Below, piece after piece: positions 33,612 to 40,395 of a DNA stretch of 64,000 nt. The stretch lies in NCBI RefSeq assembly GCF_035946055.1, contig NZ_CP108364.1, positions 4,278,001 through 4,342,000 of the forward strand, written 5' to 3'. The notes beneath the pieces are model-generated. The model searched no databases. It worked only from the letters and a program-made list of their open reading frames with translations, and was not told the origin of the DNA. A program made the translations under genes and the position numbers. The first letter of the stretch is position 1; every line of letters starts with the position of its first letter. The stretch is from Streptomyces sp. NBC_01341. GTDB taxonomy: Bacteria > Actinomycetota > Actinomycetes > Streptomycetales > Streptomycetaceae.

Positions 33612-34406
33612 GTGACAGCCGGTATACCCAGCTCCCGCATCGACACCAGCAAGCCCCATCCGGCGCGCGTCTACGACTGGTTGCTGGGCGGGAAGGACAA
33701 CTACCCGGTCGATCAGGCGGTCGGGGAGAAGCTGCCCGCCGAGGCGCGGGCCAACGCGGGGCGGAACCGGGCGTTCATGCACCGGGCGTCCGCCTGGCTG
33801 GCGGGGCAGGGCGTCGACCAGTTCCTGGACATCGGTACCGGCATCCCCACCGCGCCGAACCTCCACCAGATCGTGCAGGCCGTCGCGCCGGGGTCCCGCG
33901 TGGTCTACGCGGACAACGACCCGATCGTGCTGCGTCACGCGGAGGCGCTTCTGGTGAGCACTCCCGAGGGCGCGACGGACTACATCCACGCGGATGTGCG
34001 TGAGCCCGAGGCCATTCTCGAACGCGCCGCGAAGTTCCTGGACTTCGGGCGGCCGGTCGCGTTGTCCCTGATCGCGCTGATGCACTTCCTGCCCGACGAC
34101 CACGATCCGTACGGCATCACCCGCACGCTGACCGGTGCGCTGCCGCCGGGGAGCTTCCTGGTGCTCTCGCACGGCACGGCCGATCAGCACCCGGAGCTGA
34201 AGCGGGAGACCGAGTCCGCGTACAGGAAGGGCGCCATCGCGCTCAGGATGCGTACGCGCGAGGAGGTCGAGTCGTTCTTCGAGGGGCTGGACCTCGTGGA
34301 GCCGGGCCTGGTCACGGCGCCCGAGTGGTACCGGGAGGGACCCGCCCCGGTGTACGAGCGGAGCGGGTTCTACGTGGGTGTGGCGCAGGTGCCTCAGGCC
34401 GTCTGA
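33612..34406 (+). CDS. SAM-dependent methyltransferase of the DUF574 family
   Basis: A 264-aa protein of the large actinobacterial S-adenosylmethionine-dependent methyltransferase family formerly called DUF574. The opening is diagnostic: SRIDTSKPHPARVYDWLLGGKDNYPVDQAVGEKL. The SAM-binding motif I is FLDIGTGIPTAPNLHQIVQ, and VVYADNDPIVLRHAEALL is motif II. The fold continues through LSLIALMHFLPDD and PPGSFLVLSHGT. GTG 33612 has ggagg 9-13 bases upstream. Streptomyces carry many paralogues, often near DUF397 or helix-turn-helix genes, which are absent here. Methyl acceptor unknown. The 3' end overlaps the convergent GNAT gene by 13 bp. Confidence 0.9.
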   Translation: MTAGIPSSRIDTSKPHPARVYDWLLGGKDNYPVDQAVGEKLPAEARANAGRNRAFMHRASAWLAGQGVDQFLDIGTGIPTAPNLHQIVQAVAPGSRVVYADNDPIVLRHAEALLVSTPEGATDYIHADVREPEAILERAAKFLDFGRPVALSLIALMHFLPDDHDPYGITRTLTGALPPGSFLVLSHGTADQHPELKRETESAYRKGAIALRMRTREEVESFFEGLDLVEPGLVTAPEWYREGPAPVYERSGFYVGVAQVPQAV

Positions 34407-34900
34407 GTGGGGCCGGTGAGGGGCTTGGCCATGCAGATGCTGCTGTCGTACGTGCGGTAGTGGCCGAACTTGGCGCAGGGCGTGTAGCCGCTCGACGTGT
34501 ACAGCGCGATGGCCTCGGGCTGCTGGTCGCCGGTCTCCAGGACCATGCGTGTGCGGCCGGCGGCCCGTGCGTCGGCTTCCAGCGCGGCGAGGATGCGACG
34601 GGCCAGCCCCCGGCCGCGGCCCTCGGGGATCACGAACATCCGCTTGATCTCGGCGTCGCCGTCCGAGTAGCCCTCGGCGTTCCGGTCCTGGCTGCGCCAG
34701 CCGCCGGTGGCCACGGGGCGGCTCTGCTCGTCGTAGGCGACCAGGTACAGCCCGCGCGGCGGGTCGAACATGGTGGCTTCGAGGGGGGTGGCGTCGCCCC
34801 CGTCGCCGTAGCGTGCGGCGTATTCGAGCTGCACCTGGTCGTTGAGTTTGACGGCGTCCGGGTGGTCGTACGGCCGAGGCTGGATAAGCATGCGAGTCAT
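34394..34900 (-). CDS. GNAT family N-acetyltransferase
   Basis: A 168-aa acetyltransferase. Beta-strands carry ATGGWRSQDRNAEGYSDGDAEIKRMFVIPEGRGRGLARRILAALEADARAAGRTRMVLETGDQQPEAIALYTSSGYTPC. Its R-G-x-G-L-A pyrophosphate loop and the N/Q-xx-A-xx-L-Y-xx-x-G-Y/F motif are standard for GNAT. Start ATG 34900 (MTRMLIQ) or ATG 34891 (MLIQPRPY); the latter would leave a short leader. Divergent from exonuclease III with about 40 bp between starts, so their promoters overlap. Acceptor unknown. Confidence 0.87.
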   Translation of the reverse strand: MTRMLIQPRPYDHPDAVKLNDQVQLEYAARYGDGGDATPLEATMFDPPRGLYLVAYDEQSRPVATGGWRSQDRNAEGYSDGDAEIKRMFVIPEGRGRGLARRILAALEADARAAGRTRMVLETGDQQPEAIALYTSSGYTPCAKFGHYRTYDSSICMAKPLTGPTQTA

Positions 34901-34912
34901 AGTACAGCTATG
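34898..34912. promoter_or_regulatory. Short palindrome in GNAT/xth divergent promoter
   Basis: CATAG-TACAG-CTATG at 34898-34912 covers the GNAT start codon and a -10-like TACTAT on the minus strand. On the plus strand tactgtatcc (34930-34939) directly precedes the exonuclease start. With only about 40 bp between starts, any protein bound here would affect both genes. The regulator is unknown. Confidence 0.3.
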
Positions 34913-34940
34913 CACTAGGGAATGTAGGTACTGTATCCGG

Positions 34941-35756
34941 ATGCTGACTGTTACCTCCGTGAATGTCAACGGGCTCCGTGCCGCCGCCAAGAAGGGTTTC
35001 GTCGAGTGGCTGGCGCAGACCGAGGCCGATGTGGTCTGCCTCCAGGAAGTCCGGGCGGAGGCGCATCAGCTGCCCGAAGAGGTGCGTGAGCCGGAGGGCT
35101 GGCACGTCGTGCACGCCCCGGCCGCCGCCAAGGGGCGCGCGGGCGTCTCGGTGCTGACGCGGCACGCGCCCGAGCGTGTGCAGACCGGCTTCGGCGGATT
35201 CGGTGTGCCGGGCGCGGAGGAGTTCGACGCGAGCGGACGCTACGTCGAGGTGGACGTCCCGGGTGTGACGGTCGCGAGCCTGTACCTGCCGTCCGGCGAG
35301 GTCGGCACGGAGAAGCAGGAGGAGAAGGAGCGCTTCATGGCCGCGTTCCTGCCCTACCTGCAGGGGCTCCGGGAGCGCGCGGCCGCCGGGGGGCGCGAGG
35401 TGGTCGTGTGCGGCGACTGGAACATCGCCCACCGCGAGGCCGACCTTAAGAACTGGAAGGCCAACAGGAAGAGCTCCGGCTTCCTCCCCGAGGAGCGGGA
35501 GTGGCTGACCCGGGTGTTCGACGAGGCGGGGTACGTGGACGTGGTCCGCGCCCAGCACCCGGACGAGGAGGGGCCGTACTCGTGGTGGTCCTACCGCGGC
35601 CGGGCCTTCGACAACGACGCGGGCTGGCGGATCGACTACCAGGTGGTCACCCCGGGCCTCGCCGGCCGCGCGGTCAAGGCCTGGGTGGAGCGCGCCGCCA
35701 CGCACGGCGAGCGGTGGAGCGACCACGCGCCCGTGACCGTCACCTACGAGCGGTAG
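34941..35756 (+). CDS. xth: Exodeoxyribonuclease III
   Basis: A 271-aa AP endonuclease / 3'-5' exonuclease for base-excision repair. Family blocks are TVTSVNVNGLRAAAKKGFVEWL (Asn ligand), VVCLQEVRAE (metal-binding Glu), KGRAGVSVLTR, YLPSG, VVCGDWNIAHREADLKNWK (catalytic Asp/Asn), SWWSYRGRAFDNDAGWRIDYQ and the C-terminal WSDHAPV (catalytic His). Length canonical. ATG 34941 sits close to the divergent GNAT gene; the leader may be very short. Confidence 0.94.
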   Translation: MLTVTSVNVNGLRAAAKKGFVEWLAQTEADVVCLQEVRAEAHQLPEEVREPEGWHVVHAPAAAKGRAGVSVLTRHAPERVQTGFGGFGVPGAEEFDASGRYVEVDVPGVTVASLYLPSGEVGTEKQEEKERFMAAFLPYLQGLRERAAAGGREVVVCGDWNIAHREADLKNWKANRKSSGFLPEEREWLTRVFDEAGYVDVVRAQHPDEEGPYSWWSYRGRAFDNDAGWRIDYQVVTPGLAGRAVKAWVERAATHGERWSDHAPVTVTYER

Positions 35757-35792
35757 CAATCCGAGGGTGGCGCCGATGCCCGCCCGCGCTCC

Positions 35793-36446
35793 TCAGTCGT
35801 CGTCGCGCAGGCGGCGGTCCAGGGCCATCGAGAGCTCGGCGTCCACCACCGCCTGGGCCAGTGTGCGCAGCTGGTCCGGCTCGGAGTGCGCGGTGTGGGT
35901 GCGCAGTACGCGGACGAACAGGTCGGCCAGGGCGTCGGCGTGCTCGCGGACCAGGCGGCCCGAGGAGAGTACGGCGGAGAGCGGGACCCCGGCCCGGACG
36001 AGTTCCGCGGAGGCCTCCAGCAGGCGGCGGCTGATGTGCACGATCTCGTCGCCGTCGGTGGCCAGGTAGCCCAGCTCCAGGGCCCCGGCGAGGTTCTCCG
36101 CCGTGGCCTGGTCCAGGAAGTAGTCGGCGAGCTGCTCGGGGGTGAGCCGGACCGGGGTCTCCTCGGTCGGTTCGCCCAGGCCCAGCACCTCGGCGACGTC
36201 CCGGCCGCTGTCGAAGGTGGCGGCCAGGTCGGCGATGCCGTTGAGGGTGTGGCCACGCTCCAGCAGGCCGGTGATCGTGCGCAGCCGGGCCAGGTGGTGG
36301 TCGTCGTACCAGGCGATACGGCCCTCGCGGCGGGGCGGCTGGATCAGGCCACGCTCCCGGTAGAAGCGCAGGGTGCGCACGGTGATGCCGGCCTCACGGG
36401 CCAGCTCCTCCATGCGGTACTCGCGGTGCTCGCGTCCTTCAGCCAC
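35793..36446 (-). CDS. MerR family transcriptional regulator
   Basis: A 217-aa MerR-type repressor/activator. The DNA-binding winged helix is YRMEELAREAGITVRTLRFYRERGLIQPPRREGRIAWYDDHHLARLRTITGLLERGHTLNGIADL (residues 10-75), followed by a ~130-residue effector domain without the Cys ligands of metal sensors. The GTG start at 36446 follows the open frame edge. Divergent from the monooxygenase operon; a TACCG-C-CGGTA palindrome in the gap is a candidate operator. The effector is probably a ketone or lipid-like compound by context (inference). Confidence 0.9.
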   Translation of the reverse strand: MAEGREHREYRMEELAREAGITVRTLRFYRERGLIQPPRREGRIAWYDDHHLARLRTITGLLERGHTLNGIADLAATFDSGRDVAEVLGLGEPTEETPVRLTPEQLADYFLDQATAENLAGALELGYLATDGDEIVHISRRLLEASAELVRAGVPLSAVLSSGRLVREHADALADLFVRVLRTHTAHSEPDQLRTLAQAVVDAELSMALDRRLRDDD

Positions 36447-36463
36447 ACCCGCACCCTATGTTG

Positions 36464-36474
36464 TACCGCCGGTA
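36464..36474. promoter_or_regulatory. Candidate MerR operator
   Basis: TACCG-C-CGGTA, extended to GTTgTACCGCCGGTAaC, lies 18 bases upstream of the merR start and about 110 bases before the monooxygenase start. MerR proteins bind such dyads between promoter elements. Confidence 0.5.
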
Positions 36475-36582
36475 ACTTTCCTTGCCCCGACCCCTACCCA
36501 TCAGTACGCGGCTGCTCTACCCTCCCAACAGTGCCAGTGATTGCTGGCAGAGTCGTGTCACGTACCGCGGGGAGGCGGCAGC

Positions 36583-38103
36583 ATGGCCCAGCACGAGCAC
36601 GTACGAGTGGCGGTGATCGGATCCGGATTCGGGGGCCTCGGGGCCGCGGTCCGGCTCCGCCGCGAGGGCATCACCGACTTCCTGGTCCTCGAGCGGGCCG
36701 GCTCCGTCGGCGGTACCTGGCGCGACAACAGCTACCCGGGCTGCGCCTGCGACGTACCGTCCCACCTGTACTCCTTCTCCTTCGCGCCGAACCCCGACTG
36801 GCCGCGCACCTTCTCCGGGCAGGAGCACATCCGTGCCTACCTGGAGCACGTGGCCGACACCTTCGGACTGCGCCCGCACATCCGGCTCAACCGTGACGTC
36901 ACGGTCATGCGCTGGGACAACGACGAACTGCACTGGACGATCGAGAGCGCCGACGGCTCCACCGTCACCGCCGACGTCGTCGTCTCCGCCACCGGCCCGC
37001 TCTCCGACCCGAAGCTGCCGGACATCCCCGGGCTCGCGGAGTTCCCCGGCAAGGTCTTCCACTCGGCGCGGTGGGACCACGACTACGACCTGAGCGGCAA
37101 ACGCGTCGCCGTGATCGGCACCGGAGCCTCGGCCATCCAGATCGTCCCGGAGATCCAGCCCAAGGCCGGCCGGCTCACCCTCTTCCAGCGGACACCGCCC
37201 TGGGTCATGCCGCGCATGGACCGCGCCATCAGCGCTCCCGAGAAGTGGCTGCACCGCACACTCCCCTTCACGGGCACCGCCCGCCGCGGACTGCTCTGGG
37301 GCATCCGGGAGCTGCAGGTGGGCGCCTTCACCAAGCACCCCGACCAGCTGGGTCTCGTCGAGTCGATAGCCAAGGCCAACATGGCCCGCGCGATCAAGGA
37401 CCCGGCCCTGCGGGCCAAGCTGACCCCGTCGTACCGGATCGGCTGCAAGCGCATCCTGCTCTCCAGCGCCTACTACCCGGCGCTCGCACAGCCGAACGTC
37501 GACGTCGTCGCCTCCGGTCTCACCGAGGTCCGGGGCTCCACCGTGGTGGCCGCGGACGGCACGGAGACCGAGGCCGACGTGATCATCCTCGGTACCGGGT
37601 TCCACGTGACGGACATGCCGATCGCCGAGCGCGTCATCGGGGCCGACGGCATCACGCTCACCGAAGCCTGGAAGGACGGGATGCAGGCACTGCGCGGCGC
37701 GACCGCGGCCGGCTTCCCCAACTGGATGACGATCATCGGCCCGAACACGGGCCTCGGGAACTCCTCCATGATCCTCATGATCGAGTCCCAGCTGAACTAC
37801 ATGGCCGACTACCTCCGCCAGCTGGACGTCCTGGGCGGGCGCGCGGCCCTCGACGCGCGCTCCTCCGCCGTCGGGGCGTGGAACCGCCGGGTCCAGGACC
37901 GGATGAAGCGCACCGTCTGGAACACCGGCGGCTGCACCAGTTGGTACCTGGACTCCACGGGCCGCAACACCACGGTCTGGCCGGGCACCACGGCCGAATT
38001 CCGCCGGGCGACGCGCTCGGTGGACCTCGGTGAGTACGAGGTCGTCCGCACACCACTCACCCACTCCGCGGCGCACGCCGTGACCGAGGAGGCAGCACGA
38101 TGA
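36583..38103 (+). CDS. Flavin-containing Baeyer-Villiger monooxygenase
   Basis: A 506-aa FAD/NADPH enzyme inserting oxygen next to a ketone to give an ester or lactone. The FAD Rossmann motif is VAVIGSGFGGLGAAVRL (about 9-25), the NADPH motif VAVIGTGASAIQIV (about 180). Between them is the BVMO fingerprint F-x-G-x-x-x-H-x-x-x-W, seen exactly as FPGKVFHSARW. ATG 36583 is preceded by ggaggcggcagc. The gene overlaps the next by ATGA and is first of three (monooxygenase, alpha/beta hydrolase, SDR). Together they could oxidise an alcohol to a ketone, convert it to an ester and hydrolyse it, a typical steroid- or cyclic-ketone route (inference). Confidence 0.92.
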   Translation: MAQHEHVRVAVIGSGFGGLGAAVRLRREGITDFLVLERAGSVGGTWRDNSYPGCACDVPSHLYSFSFAPNPDWPRTFSGQEHIRAYLEHVADTFGLRPHIRLNRDVTVMRWDNDELHWTIESADGSTVTADVVVSATGPLSDPKLPDIPGLAEFPGKVFHSARWDHDYDLSGKRVAVIGTGASAIQIVPEIQPKAGRLTLFQRTPPWVMPRMDRAISAPEKWLHRTLPFTGTARRGLLWGIRELQVGAFTKHPDQLGLVESIAKANMARAIKDPALRAKLTPSYRIGCKRILLSSAYYPALAQPNVDVVASGLTEVRGSTVVAADGTETEADVIILGTGFHVTDMPIAERVIGADGITLTEAWKDGMQALRGATAAGFPNWMTIIGPNTGLGNSSMILMIESQLNYMADYLRQLDVLGGRAALDARSSAVGAWNRRVQDRMKRTVWNTGGCTSWYLDSTGRNTTVWPGTTAEFRRATRSVDLGEYEVVRTPLTHSAAHAVTEEAAR

Positions 38104-39071
38104 GCCGGACGAGGACGAGGACGAGGACGACGAGGACCCGGGCTGAGGCTCCGCCCGTACCGGTGCGCGAACTGACCGTCGTCTCCGCCGACGGCGCGCG
38201 GATCAACGTCGAGCTGCACGGCCCCGACGGCACCCCCGCCGTGGTCCTGGCGCACGGCTGGACGTGCAACACCCGCTTCTGGGACGCGCAGGTGCGCGAC
38301 CTGTCGGCGGACCACCGCGTCGTCGTCTACGACCAGCGGGGACACGGCCGTACGCCCGAGCCCGGAGCCGGCGGCTACAGCACGCACGCGCTGGCCGACG
38401 ACCTGGAGGCGGTACTGGGGGCCACGCTCGCCCCCGGGCAGAAGGCGGTACTCGGCGGCCACTCCATGGGCGGGATGACACTGATGGCGGCCGGCGGCCG
38501 GCCGGCCGTCCGGGAGCACGGAGCGGCCGTCCTCCTGTGCAGCACCGGGAGCTCGCGGCTGACCGCGGAGTCGCTGGTGCTGCCGATACGGGCCGGAGCG
38601 CTCCGCACCCGCATCACCGCGGCGGTGCTCGGTGCACGCGCCCCGCTCGGACCGGTCACCGGCGTATCGAAGGCGATCCTCAAGTACGCCACGATGGGGC
38701 GCGGTTCGGCCCCTGAACGCGTGGATGCCTGTGCCAGGATCGTGCATGCGTGTCCGCGTGCGGCGCGGGTCGCCTGGGGCCACGTGCTCGCGGAGCTCGA
38801 TCTCGAAGCCGGAGTGCGGGAGTTGCTGCTGCCGACCGCCGTGATCGCGGGTGCCGACGACCGGCTGACGCCGCCCGTGCACGCGCGGGCCATCGAGGTG
38901 GCCCTGCCGCACAGCCTCGGGCTCACGGTGCTGACGGGCATGGGGCACATGACACCGATGGAGGCGCCCGAGGCGGTCACGGCGAAGCTCCGCGAGCTGG
39001 TGGCCACGTACGTCACTGTGGAAGGTGCGGGCAGCACGGCGACAGCCGTGAGCGAGGAGGAGGTCGCATGA
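38100..39071 (+). CDS. Alpha/beta hydrolase
   Basis: A 323-aa hydrolase. The oxyanion block is VVLAHGWTCNTRFWDAQV, then YDQRGHGRT, the nucleophile elbow GGHSMGGMTLM, the acid IAGADDRLTPP and the catalytic His in LTGMGHMTPMEAP. The N-terminus begins MSRTRTRTRTTRTR, encoded by tandem gacgag-type hexamers, and is unlikely to be structural. The ATG overlaps the monooxygenase stop. In context it would open the ester or lactone made by that enzyme. Confidence 0.9.
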   Translation: MSRTRTRTRTTRTRAEAPPVPVRELTVVSADGARINVELHGPDGTPAVVLAHGWTCNTRFWDAQVRDLSADHRVVVYDQRGHGRTPEPGAGGYSTHALADDLEAVLGATLAPGQKAVLGGHSMGGMTLMAAGGRPAVREHGAAVLLCSTGSSRLTAESLVLPIRAGALRTRITAAVLGARAPLGPVTGVSKAILKYATMGRGSAPERVDACARIVHACPRAARVAWGHVLAELDLEAGVRELLLPTAVIAGADDRLTPPVHARAIEVALPHSLGLTVLTGMGHMTPMEAPEAVTAKLRELVATYVTVEGAGSTATAVSEEEVA

Positions 39072-39949
39072 GCGGCAGGCGGAGTCTCGAAGGACAGGTC
39101 GTCGTCGTCACCGGCGCGGCGCGAGGGGTGGGCGAGCTGCTGGCCCGCAAACTCTCCGCGCGGGGTGCCACGCTGGCGCTGGTCGGCCTGGAGCCGGACG
39201 AGCTGAAGAAGGTCTCGGAGCGGCTGCACTCGGAGAGCGGGCACTGGTTCGCGGACGTCACCGACCACGTGGCGATGAGCCAGGTCGCCGCCGAGGTCAA
39301 GGAGCGCTTCGGCAAGATCGACGTCGTCGTCGCCAACGCGGGCGTCGCCACCGGCGGGCCGCTCGTCGACTCGGACCCGGAGGCGTGGCGCCGGGTGGTG
39401 GAGGTGAACCTCATAGGGGGTGCGGTGACGGCGCGGGCGTTCCTGCCCGTGCTCATGGAGAGCCGCGGATACTTCCTGCAGATAGCGTCGCTGGCCGCGA
39501 TCACCCCGGCGCCGATGATGAGCGCGTACTGCGCGTCCAAGTCGGGTGTGGAGGCGTTCGCGCACTGCCTGCGCGGCGAGGTCGGTCACCGAGGTGTGAA
39601 GGTCGGGGTCGGTTACCTGTCCTGGACCGACACGGACATGGTGCGCGGTGCCGACGAGGACGACGTCATGCGGGAGTTGAGGCAGCGGCTGCCGTGGCCC
39701 ACGAACCGCACGTATCCGCTGGGACCCGCCGTCGACCGGATCGTCGCCGGGATCGAGCGGCGCTCCGCGCACGTGTACGCCCAGTGGTGGCTGCGCGGCA
39801 TGCAGTCGGTCCGCGGCTACCTCCCGGCGCTCATAGGGACGGTCGGGCAGCGTGAGATGAAGCGGTTCGGGTCCCGGCTCGACGGTGTGGGCAAGGGGCT
39901 CGTCGGGGCCGGCGGAGAGGCCGATCGGCAGGCCCGAGCCCGGCGATGA
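39068..39949 (+). CDS. Short-chain dehydrogenase/reductase
   Basis: A 293-aa SDR. The cofactor-binding motif is VVVTGAARGVGELLARKL (T-G-x-x-x-G-x-G), followed by DVTDH, the NAG motif VVVANAGVATG and the catalytic S-Y-K set IASLAAITPAPMMSAYCASKSGVEAF (Y-x-x-x-K). Its C-terminus (WWLRGMQSVRGYLPALIGTVGQREMKRFGSRL) resembles long-chain or membrane-associated SDRs. The ATG overlaps the hydrolase stop (ATGA), so it is the third gene in the operon. Redox partner for the ketone/alcohol step is inferred. Confidence 0.9.
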   Translation: MSGRRSLEGQVVVVTGAARGVGELLARKLSARGATLALVGLEPDELKKVSERLHSESGHWFADVTDHVAMSQVAAEVKERFGKIDVVVANAGVATGGPLVDSDPEAWRRVVEVNLIGGAVTARAFLPVLMESRGYFLQIASLAAITPAPMMSAYCASKSGVEAFAHCLRGEVGHRGVKVGVGYLSWTDTDMVRGADEDDVMRELRQRLPWPTNRTYPLGPAVDRIVAGIERRSAHVYAQWWLRGMQSVRGYLPALIGTVGQREMKRFGSRLDGVGKGLVGAGGEADRQARARR

Positions 39950-40038
39950 TGATCGAAATGCGATGAATGTCCGGGTGTGTAAGTCTGAGCGAGGCCCCAC
40001 CGGGGTCAACCCCACGCACCCACATAGGAGTGAACAGC

Positions 40039-40251
40039 ATGGGCATCGCAGACCAGTTCAAGGACAAGGCCCAGGAGCTCGCCGACCAGGCCAAGCAGGC
40101 GAAGGCCGGCGGCGGCAAGCGTGACGAGGCGCGCGAGCGCTCGTCCAACGCCCCGGGCCGCGCCGCGGACCAGGCGCAGGGCCGTCGGCCCGGCGCCCGG
40201 GACCGGGCGCAGGATGCGGCGGACCAGGCGCGTGAGCGTTCTGAGCGCTGA
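40039..40251 (+). CDS. Small charged helical protein (CsbD/antitoxin-like repeats)
   Basis: A 70-aa protein, almost entirely Ala, Gln, Asp, Arg, Lys and Glu: MGIADQFKDKAQELADQAKQAK then AADQAQGRR...DRAQDAADQARERSER. The regular D-Q-A-x-x spacing suggests one long amphipathic helix. Similar proteins are annotated in Streptomyces as CsbD-like or MT0933-like antitoxin proteins, but no toxin gene is adjacent. ATG 40039 has aggag eight bases upstream, in an AT-richer leader. It is followed by a very strong hairpin, as for a highly expressed single gene. Function unknown; stress response is possible (inference). Confidence 0.75.
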   Translation: MGIADQFKDKAQELADQAKQAKAGGGKRDEARERSSNAPGRAADQAQGRRPGARDRAQDAADQARERSER

Positions 40252-40283
40252 CGGCCGACGCCACTGAGCGTCTGCGGTTGGTT

Positions 40284-40312
40284 GGGGTGCACCCGGGTGC
40301 CGGGTGCACCCC
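40284..40312 (+). terminator. Strong terminator hairpin
   Basis: GGGGTGCACCCGG (40284-40296) pairs perfectly with CCGGGTGCACCCC (40300-40312) around GTG. It follows the small helical protein and is followed by ttct. Confidence 0.85.
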
Positions 40313-40340
40313 TTCTCGTGCGTACGGGGGGTGTTCGGAC

Positions 40341-40379
40341 GGCCGTGGAACCCCGGGGCGGCCTCCGGGTTCCACGGCC
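40341..40379 (-). terminator. Terminator hairpin of the tricorn gene
   Basis: Arms 40341-40356 and 40365-40379 pair over 15 bp with one bulged C around an 8-base loop. It lies 17 bases beyond the tricorn stop on the minus strand. Back to back with the previous hairpin, it insulates the convergent genes. Confidence 0.8.
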
Positions 40380-40395
40380 GGGTGGCCGGCCCGCC

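Noticed and set aside
31419-34190. 923-aa frame as one protein
   Set aside because: Everything upstream of ATG 33242 is antisense to the methyltransferase gene or intergenic; the SUKH domain begins directly after that ATG.
40039-40251. Antitoxin of a toxin-antitoxin pair
   Set aside because: No adjacent toxin-sized gene. The resemblance to antitoxin-labelled proteins is low-complexity helix only, so no TA claim is made.
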